From the NCBI RefSeq assembly GCF_009905615.1, contig NZ_JAAAKW010000012.1:100514-164513 (forward strand): a stretch of DNA of 64,000 nucleotides, read 5' to 3'. The DNA is from Pseudomonas sp. SLFW (GTDB lineage Bacteria > Pseudomonadota > Gammaproteobacteria > Pseudomonadales > Pseudomonadaceae). The position numbers and the translations under genes are program-made. Of this stretch, positions 52,233-61,900 are shown in pieces. Under the pieces are notes generated by a model, which saw only the letters and a program-made list of their open reading frames with translations, searched no databases and was not told where the DNA came from. Within the stretch, counting starts at the first letter, position 1; each line of letters begins with the position of its first letter.

Positions 52233-53814
52233 AACCCTTTCGCTGGCCACCCCTCAGGCCCAACGTATCCTGCGGTTGTATCACCTCTATCGCCTGAGCA
52301 TTGGCATCCTGCTGGTGCTGCTGATTTCCAGCAGCCTGGACGCCGAACTGCTGGAGCTGGCGGATATCGAGCTGTTTCGCACCGGCTGCTGGCTGTATCT
52401 GGTGTTCAACATCCTGGTGGTCGTGCTGCTTGAACGACCGACCCGTCAAGGGCAACTGTTCACCCTGGCCACGACCGACGCGATCATGCTCTGCGCGCTG
52501 TTCTACGCGGGCGGTGGCGCGCCGAGTGGAATTGGCAACCTGATCGTCGCGTCGGTCGCGATCAGTAATGTCTTGCTGCGCAAGCGCACAGGCCTGCTGA
52601 TCGCCGCCATTTCCGCGATTGGCATCATTTACCTGACCTTTTACATCAGCTATCACAAGCCTGCTGCCGCCAATCACTTCGTTCAGGCCGGCTCCCTGGG
52701 TGCGCTGTGTTTCGCGGCGGCCCTGTTGGTGCAGACCCTGGCCAGACGCTTGCAGGTAAGCGAAGACATCGCCGAACAACGTGCCGCCGATGTCGACAAC
52801 CTTGAAGAGCTCAACGCGCTGATCCTTGAACGCATGCGCACGGGCATTCTGGTGCTGGATGCCGATCACAAGGTGCTGCTGGCCAATCACAGCGCGCTCA
52901 CGTTGTTGGGTCACGAGCGCCTGCTGGGGGAGGCCATCGATCTGTACTCGCCCCAACTGGTGGAGCGGCTGCGGCAATGGCAAATCAACTCGTCGATGAT
53001 CCCGCGCAGCATGACCACGTCGGCCATCGGCCCCGTGTTGCGCCCCGGCTTCATCGCCCTGACTCGCGGGCACCAGCGCCACACCCTGGTGTTTCTCGAC
53101 GATCTTTCGCAAATATCCCAGCAGGCCCAGCAACTCAAGCTCGCCGCCCTGGGTCGGCTGACGGCTGGCATTGCCCATGAAATTCGCAACCCCCTGGGCG
53201 CGATCAGCCACGCTGCCCAGCTGCTGCATGAATCCGAGGAACTGGCGGCGCCGGACCGGCGTCTCAGTCAGATCATTCAAGATCAATCGCGACGGATGAA
53301 TCTGGTGATCGAGAACGTCTTGCAGCTGTCCCGCCGACGTCAGACCGAACCGCACCTGCTCGACCTCCGGCAGTGGCTCGAACACTTCGTCGCCGACTTC
53401 CGCAGTCGACTGCCGACCGATCAGTCCCTGCATGTCGAGATCGGTTTCGGCACCCTCACTACCCGCATGGACGCCGAACAACTCCAGCAGGTCATGACCA
53501 ACCTCGTGCAGAACGGCCTGCGCTACAGCGGCCAATTGCATGAGCGTGCGCAGGTCTGGCTGAGGCTGTTTCATGATGCCCACAGCGACCTGCCAAGCCT
53601 TGAAGTGCTGGACGATGGCCCCGGCGTCGCGGCCGAGCACCTGTCGAAAATCTTCGAGCCGTTTTTCACCACGGAAAGCAAAGGCACGGGGCTGGGGCTG
53701 TACCTTTCGCGAGAATTGTGCGAAAGCAATCAGGCGAACCTGGATTACACACCACGGGAAGGTGGCGGCAGTTGTATGCGGGTCACCTTCGCCCATCCGT
53801 TCAAATTGAGTTGA
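52222..53814 (+). CDS. pilS: PilS, sensor histidine kinase for pilin expression
   Basis: 530 residues. Six membrane segments in the first ~175 residues, a PAS-like region (about 195-290; MRTGILVLDADHKVLLANHS), a phosphoacceptor domain with H319 in AGIAHEIRNPLGAI, and an ATPase domain (NLVQNGLRYS, DDGPGV, FEPFFTT, GTGLGLYLS). H319 is the number known for P. aeruginosa PilS. It senses PilA level in the membrane and phosphorylates PilR. GTG start, 11-base overlap with the PP0621-like gene. Confidence 0.95.
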   Translation: MTAETLSLATPQAQRILRLYHLYRLSIGILLVLLISSSLDAELLELADIELFRTGCWLYLVFNILVVVLLERPTRQGQLFTLATTDAIMLCALFYAGGGAPSGIGNLIVASVAISNVLLRKRTGLLIAAISAIGIIYLTFYISYHKPAAANHFVQAGSLGALCFAAALLVQTLARRLQVSEDIAEQRAADVDNLEELNALILERMRTGILVLDADHKVLLANHSALTLLGHERLLGEAIDLYSPQLVERLRQWQINSSMIPRSMTTSAIGPVLRPGFIALTRGHQRHTLVFLDDLSQISQQAQQLKLAALGRLTAGIAHEIRNPLGAISHAAQLLHESEELAAPDRRLSQIIQDQSRRMNLVIENVLQLSRRRQTEPHLLDLRQWLEHFVADFRSRLPTDQSLHVEIGFGTLTTRMDAEQLQQVMTNLVQNGLRYSGQLHERAQVWLRLFHDAHSDLPSLEVLDDGPGVAAEHLSKIFEPFFTTESKGTGLGLYLSRELCESNQANLDYTPREGGGSCMRVTFAHPFKLS

Positions 53815-53816
53815 AC

Positions 53817-55157
53817 ATGAGCCAACGGCAAAAAATCCTGATCGTCGATGACGAGCCCGACATTCGTGAACTGCTGGAAATCACGCTGGGCCGGATGAAA
53901 CTGGACACCCGCAGCGCGCGGAACGTCAAGGAAGCACAAGACTGGTTGGCCCGCGAGCCCTTCGACCTGTGCCTGACCGACATGCGCCTGCCCGACGGCA
54001 ACGGCCTGGAACTCGTGCAACACATTCAGAAACGTCACGCGCAGGTTCCCGTGGCGATGATCACCGCTTTCGGCAGCCTCGACACCGCGATTCATGCGCT
54101 CAAGGCCGGTGCCTTCGACTTCCTCACCAAACCCGTGGATTTGGGACGACTGCGCGAACTGGTGGGCAGCGCGTTGCGTCTGCACAAATCGCCGCTCAAT
54201 GAAAACAGCATCGACAACCGACTGCTTGGCACTTCCCCGCCGATGCAGGCGCTGCGCAAACAGATCAGCAAGCTGGCACGCAGTCAGGCGCCGATTTACA
54301 TCAGCGGCGAATCCGGCAGCGGTAAAGAACTGGTGGCGCGCCTGATCCATGAACAAGGCCCGCGCATCGACAAGCCGTTCGTGCCGGTCAACTGCGGCGC
54401 GATTCCAAGCGAATTGATGGAAAGCGAATTCTTCGGCCATCGAAAAGGCAGCTTCACTGGCGCCCACGAAGACAAGCCGGGACTGTTTCAGGTGGCCAAC
54501 GGCGGCACCTTGTTTCTGGACGAAGTGGCTGACTTGCCATTGGCCATGCAGGTCAAGCTGCTGCGCGCGATCCAGGAAAAATCCGTACGCCCGGTCGGGG
54601 GCCAGCAGGAACAAGTGGTGGATGTTCGCGTTCTGTGCGCCACCCACAAAGACCTCAGCGTCGAAGTAGCGGCCCAGCGTTTCCGACAGGACCTCTACTA
54701 CCGCCTCAACGTCATCGAACTGCGCGTCCCCCCACTGCGCGAACGCCGCGAAGACATTGAAGACATCGCCAATAACGTTTTGCGCCGCCTCGCCGAGAAT
54801 GCCGACCAGACCCCTGTCCGGCTGACGCCCCACGCATTGGCCGCACTCAAGGGCTATCGCTTTCCCGGCAACGTCCGCGAACTGGAAAACATGCTCGAAC
54901 GGGCTTACACCCTTTGCGAAAACGACCAGATCAACGCCGACGACCTGCGCCTCGCCGAGCCGCTCAGCACCTCGGAACAAGACGGCCCGAGCCTCGCCGA
55001 CATCGACAATCTGGAAGACTACCTGGAAAGCATCGAACGCAAGCTCATCCTTCAGGCGCTGGAAGAGACGCGCTGGAACAGAACGGCAGCGGCGCAGCGG
55101 TTGAACCTGACGTTCAGGTCGATGCGGTATCGATTGAAGAAGCTGGGGTTGGAGTAA
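53817..55157 (+). CDS. pilR: PilR, sigma-54-dependent response regulator
   Basis: 446 residues. Receiver domain with phospho-acceptor D55 (LTDMRLPDG), AAA+ domain with Walker A GESGSGKE at 164-171 and the sigma-54 loop GSFTGA, and a Fis-type helix-turn-helix at the end (RTAAAQRLNLTFRSMRYRL). It activates RpoN-dependent pilA transcription; a matching promoter and upstream dyad are at 9496-9598. The gene begins 2 bases after pilS, forming one operon. An in-frame upstream start at 53718 inside pilS is not needed. Confidence 0.96.
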   Translation: MSQRQKILIVDDEPDIRELLEITLGRMKLDTRSARNVKEAQDWLAREPFDLCLTDMRLPDGNGLELVQHIQKRHAQVPVAMITAFGSLDTAIHALKAGAFDFLTKPVDLGRLRELVGSALRLHKSPLNENSIDNRLLGTSPPMQALRKQISKLARSQAPIYISGESGSGKELVARLIHEQGPRIDKPFVPVNCGAIPSELMESEFFGHRKGSFTGAHEDKPGLFQVANGGTLFLDEVADLPLAMQVKLLRAIQEKSVRPVGGQQEQVVDVRVLCATHKDLSVEVAAQRFRQDLYYRLNVIELRVPPLRERREDIEDIANNVLRRLAENADQTPVRLTPHALAALKGYRFPGNVRELENMLERAYTLCENDQINADDLRLAEPLSTSEQDGPSLADIDNLEDYLESIERKLILQALEETRWNRTAAAQRLNLTFRSMRYRLKKLGLE

Positions 55158-55183
55158 CGCTGAGAAAGGTCCCAAATTGGGTC

Positions 55184-55210
55184 CGATCATTCCCAACGTG
55201 GGAATGATCG
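55184..55210. terminator. Bidirectional terminator between pilR and thiO
   Basis: CGATCATTCCCA-ACG-TGGGAATGATCG is a perfect 12-base stem with a three-base loop between convergent genes. The TTCCCA...TGGGAA form resembles short intergenic palindromes common in Pseudomonas. Confidence 0.82.
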
Positions 55211-55239
55211 TTCTTGATGCAACAACTGTCGTGAAAAGG

Positions 55240-56343
55240 TTAGCGGGACAGGCGTCCCTCAGGCGCATATGGCGCAGGATCAATGATCGGCGCATTGCCC
55301 GTCAGCAAGTCGGCCAGCAGCTGACACGATGCAGGCGCCAGCACCAGGCCGTTGCGGAAATGCCCGCAGTTCAGCCACAGCCCTTCATGATTCGGCACTC
55401 GCCCAATGAACGGGATGCCCTCCGGCGAGCCCGGTCGCAGGCCCGCCCAATGCCCCACTACTTCAGCGTCGGCCAAGGCCGGGATCAACTCCACCGCCGA
55501 GGCTTTAAGACTTTCGAGCGCGGTGCTGGTCGGCGTCTTGTCGTAGCCTTCGTATTCCAGCGTGCTGCCGATCAGGATATGCCCGTCGCGGCGGGGGATC
55601 GCGTAGCGGCCTTTGGCAAGGATCATGCTCGGCAGAAAATCCGCGTCGCATTTGTACAAAATCATCTGGCCTTTCACAGGTTCAACAGGCAGCTCCAGAT
55701 CGAGCTTGCCCAGCAGATCGCCGCTCCAGGCGCCTGCCGCCAAGACCACGCTATCACCCAGGATATCGCCTGCAGAGGTGCTCACGCCGATGATCCGGTC
55801 GGCATCGCGCACGAAATCGCTGACTTCGCATTGCTCATGGATCGTCACGTTAGGCAGCGCCTGCAAAGCGGCTTTGAGTGACTTCACCAGCCGAGGATTG
55901 CGCACGTTGGCGATGTCGGCCATGTGAATGGCGCGTGAGTATCCGCCGCCCATCACCGGCACCGCATCGTAGACCGCCGAGATGTCCACCGGGCGCAGAG
56001 GCCGGTTCAAGCGTTGCGCCCACTCAAGCGCTTGCGGCTCGTCGTCCAGGTCCAGCCAGTACAGGCCGGTCATGTGGACTTCCGGGTCGATGCCGGTGGC
56101 CGCCAACAGGCGCTCGGCCAGACGTGGATAAAAATCCTGAGACCAATGCGCCAGCGCCGTCACTGCCGGACTGTAGCGCCAGGGATAAAGCGGCGAAACG
56201 ATGCCGCCACCCGCCCACGAAGACTCCTGCCCAACCCCAGCCCGCTCCAGCACCACGACGCTTTGCGCCTTGGCGGCGAGATTGAAGGCAGTCAATAGAC
56301 CAATGACACCGCCACCGACGATTACCACGTGTTGCCCGGACAT
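55240..56343 (-). CDS. thiO: ThiO, glycine oxidase-type FAD enzyme
   Basis: 367 residues of the DAO family. The FAD motif VIVGGGVIGLLTAFNLA is at 6-22, ESSWAGGGIVSPLYPW near 40, and the C-terminal GLWLNCGHFRNGLVLAP gives the substrate/FAD-closing part with the Arg. It oxidises glycine to the imine used in the thiazole half of thiamine. The frame runs up to 56466, but the ATG at 56343 begins the conserved fold. Situated between pilR and the minor pilins exactly as in P. aeruginosa. Confidence 0.92.
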   Translation of the reverse strand: MSGQHVVIVGGGVIGLLTAFNLAAKAQSVVVLERAGVGQESSWAGGGIVSPLYPWRYSPAVTALAHWSQDFYPRLAERLLAATGIDPEVHMTGLYWLDLDDEPQALEWAQRLNRPLRPVDISAVYDAVPVMGGGYSRAIHMADIANVRNPRLVKSLKAALQALPNVTIHEQCEVSDFVRDADRIIGVSTSAGDILGDSVVLAAGAWSGDLLGKLDLELPVEPVKGQMILYKCDADFLPSMILAKGRYAIPRRDGHILIGSTLEYEGYDKTPTSTALESLKASAVELIPALADAEVVGHWAGLRPGSPEGIPFIGRVPNHEGLWLNCGHFRNGLVLAPASCQLLADLLTGNAPIIDPAPYAPEGRLSR

Positions 56344-56398
56344 GCAGAACCCGATCATCAAGAGAAAATAAACGCCGGTTTCCGCCTGCCATGGTGCA

Positions 56399-56407
56399 GA
56401 CAAACCG
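56399..56407 (-). promoter_or_regulatory. Possible AlgR-like site before fimU
   Basis: The minus strand reads CGGTTTGTC, eight of nine matching the AlgR core CCGTTYGTC. In P. aeruginosa the fimU operon is activated by AlgR. Short motif, so chance occurrence is quite possible. Confidence 0.25.
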
Positions 56408-56533
56408 ACTCCACAAAAGCTCGAAAACACCACCGTGCCACTGGTCCGCCGAATATCTCCGACCATCCACTACATAGCGACTTCGAACCTGAGTAGTATC
56501 ACCATATTTCAAACGAAAAATGGAATTTCCTCG

Positions 56534-57067
56534 ATGGATTTCAGCTCTGGCATTACGCGCCCGAATTCGCGTCGCAGCTGGCAAGGTCCTCTTGGGGGCA
56601 AAAGCGGCGGGTTTACCTTGATCGAATTGATGGTGGTCGTTGTGATCATGGGGATTTTTGCTGCGATTGCGGTGCCGAGTTTTTCAGGAGTGCTGCATCG
56701 CAACAGCGTCAGAGCTGCCTCCGACGAATTCTATGATTTGCTGCAGTACGCCCGGGCCGAGGCGGTTACCCGAGGCACTTTCGTGAATATAAGTGCTGCT
56801 ACAGGCACGACCAACATCATCGTGGCATTGGGATCAGATGGAAAAGGCACCAAGCTAAGGCAAGTTGGCTCAACGGGACTTCAGGCTGGGACCACCATCA
56901 ACTCAACCGTTAACAGTCTCTACTTCTCCCCGACTGGCACGGCGTCGACGACGGCTTGCTTTCAGGTGCTCTACCCGACCGACACCGCTGTCGCAGCGCA
57001 GTATGTGACGTTGTTGAGCAGTGGACGCGTGAACCCTCCGGTCACGGCCAAACCGGGAGGATGCTGA
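56534..57067 (+). CDS. fimU: FimU/GspH-type minor pilin
   Basis: 177 residues. An unusually long leader of about 27 residues (rich in R, S and G, ending LGGKSGG) precedes the processing site G/FTLIELMVVVVIMGIFAAIA, with Glu5 kept. The C-terminal region carries the GspH-type fold and a cysteine pair (TACFQVLY, KPGGC at the end). FimU is part of the priming tip complex of the pilus. The start could also be farther downstream if a shorter leader is used, but no other ATG exists before the helix. First gene of fimU-pilVWXY1E. Confidence 0.88.
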   Translation: MDFSSGITRPNSRRSWQGPLGGKSGGFTLIELMVVVVIMGIFAAIAVPSFSGVLHRNSVRAASDEFYDLLQYARAEAVTRGTFVNISAATGTTNIIVALGSDGKGTKLRQVGSTGLQAGTTINSTVNSLYFSPTGTASTTACFQVLYPTDTAVAAQYVTLLSSGRVNPPVTAKPGGC

Positions 57068-57606
57068 TGAACGCTTTCCTTCCCCGTCGTAGCGCCGGAT
57101 TCAGCCTGATCGAAGTGCTGGTAAGTCTGCTCATCACGGCAATCGGCGTTCTGGGCATGGTGGGTCTACAAAGTAAGGCCATTCCGTACACACAAGACTC
57201 GGTGCAGCGGAATACCGCCATGATGCTAGCGGATGATTTGGTGGACATCATTCGCACGTCTGGCAGCTGTACTACGGCGAACAGTTGCGTGACTGCGCCT
57301 GGCTCCGACTTTCCGGCCAAGCCGGGTAGTTGCAATCCAACACCGGCGACACTCGCGGGTCAAATCGGATGCTGGCAAGACCAAGCAAGCCGCGCATTAC
57401 CAGGTGCCGACAAACTGCTTAATACTTCTTTTTATATTTGTCGCAGCGCTTCCCCTCGCGACACTTCCGCGTGCGGTACTGCCGCCAACAGTGAAATCGA
57501 AATTCAACTGGCCTGGACTGTGAAAAATGCAGCCGAGTGCATGGACAAGGACGTATCGGGTACGAATACAACGTGTACCTACCGCATCAGGACCCGTCTG
57601 CCATGA
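57067..57606 (+). CDS. pilV: PilV minor pilin
   Basis: 179 residues. The leader MNAFLPRRSAG is cut before FSLIEVLVSLLITAIGVLGM. The body has six or more cysteines (SGSCTTANSCVT, GSCNPTP, IGCWQD, FYICR), as in PilV/GspI-type pilins stabilised by disulfides. GGGAGG ends 7 bases before the ATG at 57067, which overlaps the fimU stop by one base. An ATG at 57061 in frame is an alternative. Confidence 0.9.
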   Translation: MNAFLPRRSAGFSLIEVLVSLLITAIGVLGMVGLQSKAIPYTQDSVQRNTAMMLADDLVDIIRTSGSCTTANSCVTAPGSDFPAKPGSCNPTPATLAGQIGCWQDQASRALPGADKLLNTSFYICRSASPRDTSACGTAANSEIEIQLAWTVKNAAECMDKDVSGTNTTCTYRIRTRLP

Positions 57607-58388
57607 GATGTAGTGCCAACTTATCCCCCTCGCGCGGCACACAACGCGGCCTGTCACTCATCGAGCTGATGGTCGCGATGGTGATCGGCTTGATTCTGAT
57701 TCTGGGCGTGACGCAGATCTTCATTAACAATCAGAAGAGCTATCTGTTCCAACAAGGCCAGATGGGTAATCAGGAAAACAGTCGCTTTGCGCTGGCACTG
57801 CTGAACCAGGAGCTCTCCAAGGCTGGCTACCGCAGCAAGCCGATCAGAACCTTCCCTGCTGGCTCCGGGCAAGGCTGCACCTTTCCCGAAGGTGCAGCGG
57901 TGGTCGCTGCAGGCGCGAACGCACTGTGCATTCGCTACCAGGCGGCCAACAAAGGCGATGTGAATTGCCAGGGCACGGCCCTCGCAGGCGGAGACCAAGA
58001 CACGATCATTACCCCTTACGGTCAGAACAACCCAATTGTCGTTGAGAAGATTTCGTACGACTCAGGGAGCAGCTCAATCCTGTGTTCATCGGGAAGCACG
58101 CCTCAACAATTGGTGACAGGAGTCGCGGCGTTGAATTTCGACTATGGCTCGGGCCAGTCAGATCTCAAGACAGTCAGCGGCTATAGCACGACGCCGGGCG
58201 GGACGATTGGCGCAGTGCGCTACACGATTCTGATGATGAGCCCCGGGAGTTCTTCTCTGAGAGACACAGCGGCTGCATCACAAGCCTTAACGGAGTGGAA
58301 AAACAGATTTGGCTCAAGCCCCGTTGAGACCAATCAGATCTACCAGATCGTCCAGGGTACGACCATGATCAGGAATCAGATGCAATGA
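57603..58388 (+). CDS. pilW: PilW minor pilin
   Basis: 261 residues. The leader ends TQRG before LSLIELMVAMVIGLILILG. The family segment NQENSRFALALLNQELSKAGYR follows, typical of PilW, and later DTIITPYGQNN and TGVAALNFDYG. It overlaps pilV by 4 bases (ATGA). It is in the tip complex with FimU, PilV, PilX and PilY1, which starts pilus assembly. Confidence 0.93.
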   Translation: MRCSANLSPSRGTQRGLSLIELMVAMVIGLILILGVTQIFINNQKSYLFQQGQMGNQENSRFALALLNQELSKAGYRSKPIRTFPAGSGQGCTFPEGAAVVAAGANALCIRYQAANKGDVNCQGTALAGGDQDTIITPYGQNNPIVVEKISYDSGSSSILCSSGSTPQQLVTGVAALNFDYGSGQSDLKTVSGYSTTPGGTIGAVRYTILMMSPGSSSLRDTAAASQALTEWKNRFGSSPVETNQIYQIVQGTTMIRNQMQ

Positions 58389-58954
58389 GACTTTTTATGG
58401 GGAGTGCACCGGCGACAATCCGCTGCCATCAAGCCGGGGCAACATTGCTCGTTGCGATCATGATGCTGTTGATCATCACCCTGCTGGCGCTGTCCAGCAT
58501 GCGCGGTGTATCGCTGGAGTCACGCATCACTGGCAATCTTAAAAATCAGAAAACGCTGTTCAATGCGGCGGAAGGTGCTTTAAGGATCGGCGAAAACAGT
58601 ATCAGCACAACCAAAGCGCCCTCCCTCGATGCCGCCTGTATCAAGACATCGTGCTTGCGCTGGAGCCTGAAAGATCTGGCGGTAACCGATGGCAAAGACA
58701 CCGTCACACGTTTCGGAACAGCCGATAACGGCACAAATACGACCAAGCTGGTGACCAACTACGACGTCAAGGTGCAATGGTATGTAGTCGATCTGGGCAA
58801 CCTGGTGGGTTACAGCCAAGGTACTTGTGCTGCCATGGGTTGCGGTCCGCACCACTACGAAATCAATGCATGCGCGTCGGCCACCAGTTATTGCACCGAG
58901 AACACAACCGATCAACGCGTCATCCTGCGCACTGTCATTGCACGGTATTACTAA
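58385..58954 (+). CDS. pilX: PilX minor pilin
   Basis: 189 residues with the PilX N-terminal motif: HQAG/ATLLVAIMMLLIITLLALSS, then MRGVSLESRITGNLKNQKTL and NAAEGALRIGE. The site has A at position 1 and no Glu5, as is normal for PilX. ATGA overlap with pilW. PilX recruits PilY1 to the tip. Confidence 0.93.
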   Translation: MRLFMGSAPATIRCHQAGATLLVAIMMLLIITLLALSSMRGVSLESRITGNLKNQKTLFNAAEGALRIGENSISTTKAPSLDAACIKTSCLRWSLKDLAVTDGKDTVTRFGTADNGTNTTKLVTNYDVKVQWYVVDLGNLVGYSQGTCAAMGCGPHHYEINACASATSYCTENTTDQRVILRTVIARYY

Positions 58955-61900
58955 TGAACATTCGCCAGTCCCTGGCCGTCAAGAAGTCGGCCAACGCAGT
59001 GAAGCTGGTTGCAGCCTTGATGGCAGCTTTGGGCCTGTCCAGCCCTTCGGCTCAGGCAGCCGTGAGCCAAGTGCCCGCGCAAGTTCCGTTATTCGTCAAC
59101 GACTCAGTGCCGCCGCTGAACATGTTGATCGTGGGGCGCGACCACAAATTGTTTTTTCCTGCGTATAACGATGCGTCCGATCTGGACGGCGACGGCTCAA
59201 TTGAAATTCGCTACAAGCCTTCGATTACTTATCTGGGCTACTTCGACTCCAATGTGTGCTACAGCTACGGCGGTTCTTATTTCAGCGCTGCCGATATAGT
59301 GGTTTCCGACGCCGCCGGCAACACTAAAAAGTGCACAGGCAAGGCCGGGGCATGGAGCGGGAACTACCTCAACTACCTGACCACCTCGCGTGCCGATGCA
59401 TTGCGAAAAGTACTGTACGGCGGTTATCGGAGCACCGATACGAGCAGCCAGACCATCCTGGAGCGCGCCTACATTCCGACCGACGCTCACACATGGGGTA
59501 AGGAATACAACGGTTCAAGCGCCGACGCTGATGGCTACAACTTGAATGACTACACGCCGTTTTCCAATCCCCCCACTGGCAGTCGGGCACTGTTCGCCAA
59601 TAACACGCAGTCGACGTCGACCGGACCACTCCTGCGAGTTGTCCCAAGCGTTGCCAACCTTCGAATATCCGGCTGGGTTTCGCGAGAGGTGACTCAGGGT
59701 GGCGCCAAGGCGAATGACACGGCGTTCAAGGAAGTCGATCTCACCAGTCAGATACAGGACTTCATCGTTCGGGTCGAAGTGTGCAAAAAAGACACCTCCG
59801 ATAAAAAAATACCCTTGGAGAGCAACTGCAAGCTTTACCCTAATGGCAACTACAAGCCGACCGGCATCCTTCACGATTACGGTGAAGGGAACCAGATGTA
59901 CTTTGGCTTGATGACAGGCACCTACTCGAACAACCTTCAGGGCGGCGCGGTTCGCAAGGCTATCAGCAGTTTTGCCAACGAAGTCGATACATCGACTGGC
60001 ATCTTCGGCACGAAAAACTCTGTAGGCTCCGGCTACACCAAGGGCGGGATTATTGGCACGCTCGATAACCTGAAGATTTCAAAAGGGGCGTGCTCGACAC
60101 AAGGTAACTCCATCACGAATGGCACTTGCCAAGATTGGGGTAACCCGTTGGCCGAAATGATGTTCGAAACCCTTCGCTATTTCAGCGGAGTGGGCAGTGA
60201 CGGTAAGGCAGTTCCACCCACTTCCGGATATTTGTCAGGGCTGAGCGATGGAACCTTGGGTCTCAGCGGCCTGAGCAGCTGGTTCGACCCCTATTCTGCG
60301 ACTCCAGACCAAAACGCAACCAACCCGACTTATCCCAGCTGCTCCAAGCCGTTCATGACGCTGTTTAGCGACATCAACCCTACCTACGATTCTGATCTCC
60401 CGGGCAGTGCATACCCTACCGTCAGCCCCCCGTCCGCTACCCCTGTTTTGCAAGACTTCAAGGCCGGTACGCTTGGACAAAAGATCTGGAACAGTGACGT
60501 CGGTGCTGGAAACAAAAACATAAACATCGGGCAGACGCCAAGCAGCTATGACAGCGGCACCAACCCGCTTCTACCAAACCCGACCTATGACGACCTGGCG
60601 CCAACCGCCAAGAGCGCTTCCAGCTTTGGCAACATTCGCGGCCTGCCAGAAGAGCCCGCCAAACAGGGCACGTTCAACGCGGGTGCAGTCGCCTACTTTG
60701 GAAACACCTACCCCATTACTTCGCTGGGTAGCCAGAAAGTCCAGACGTTCTCAATCGCACTGTCCTCAACACTTCCTCGTATCCAAATGCCCGTGGGAAG
60801 CGGCACGATCACAGTCCTGCCTTATGGCAAGGTGGTCAATACAAATGGCGTCACCGAGCAGATCACTGGCTTTTATATCGACTCCCTTTACAACATGCCG
60901 GGACAACCTGCTAATCCCAACGTGAACGGGGGGCGCGCCCAGGCTGTCTTCCGCGTCGTGTTCGACGACAGCGGACAAGGCGGCGACTACGACATGGACG
61001 CCATTGTGCTCTATACCGTGTCTGTCGTTAAAACAGGAACAGTCGACACACTGGATGTCAGGCTGGAAACGGTTTATGCCCAAGCGGGATACGAATCGCA
61101 CATGGGCTACACCATTTCCGGCACGACGCAAGACGGTATCTACCTGGAGGTTACGGGCGGAGGCAGCGGAAACCAGCATTACGCATTGGATACTCCAAAC
61201 AGTCAGTTGCCAAACTCCTGTTCGGCGGGTTGCACAGGTACAGGCACACTGCTCCCTGGCATGAAATCGGGCAGCACCGTGGTGAACGGCGCGACTTTCA
61301 AGACTCGTAACTTCACGCCGTCCTCTTCACGATCAGTGACGAACCTTTTGGACCCCCTCTGGTATGCCGCTAAATGGGGTGGATTCGGCGATAAAAATAA
61401 TACAAAAGACAGCGTACCCGTTGCGGGCCAATGGGACTCGAACAAAGCCGGTACACCTGACAATTACTTCCTTGTGAGCAGTGCCTCAACGCTCAAAGCT
61501 CAATTGCAGGCAGCGTTCAGCCAGATTCTGCAAAAAAACAGCTCTGTAGCGCCGCCATCTGCTGCACCGCTATCCAACTCCGGCTCAGCTGTCACGTACA
61601 ACGGAAGTTTCAACGTCACTCTCTGGAGTGGCGACCTTACCAAATCGACAAGCACCTATGATTCAACCAATAACACCAGAGGCACCACACTGGAGTGGAC
61701 GGCTGCGGATAACGTTCCGACGGCGGACAAACGGAATATCAAGATAGCCAACGCCGCCGGAAACGACTTGGTGGACTTTAGCTACGCCAACCTTGCCAAT
61801 CGCAGCTTCGCAAGTAAAAACTGGCAGAACTCTTCAACGACAACCACGGCTAACGGATTGCTCTCCAGTAGCCAGGTATCATTCCTCAGGGGTGACCGCT

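Noticed and set aside
52045..53796. A 583-codon minus-strand frame opposite pilS.
   Set aside because: Antisense shadow of pilS; Q/H-rich, and its start lies inside pilS.
53745..55295. A 516-codon minus-strand frame opposite pilR.
   Set aside because: Antisense shadow of pilR; no start signal or family match.
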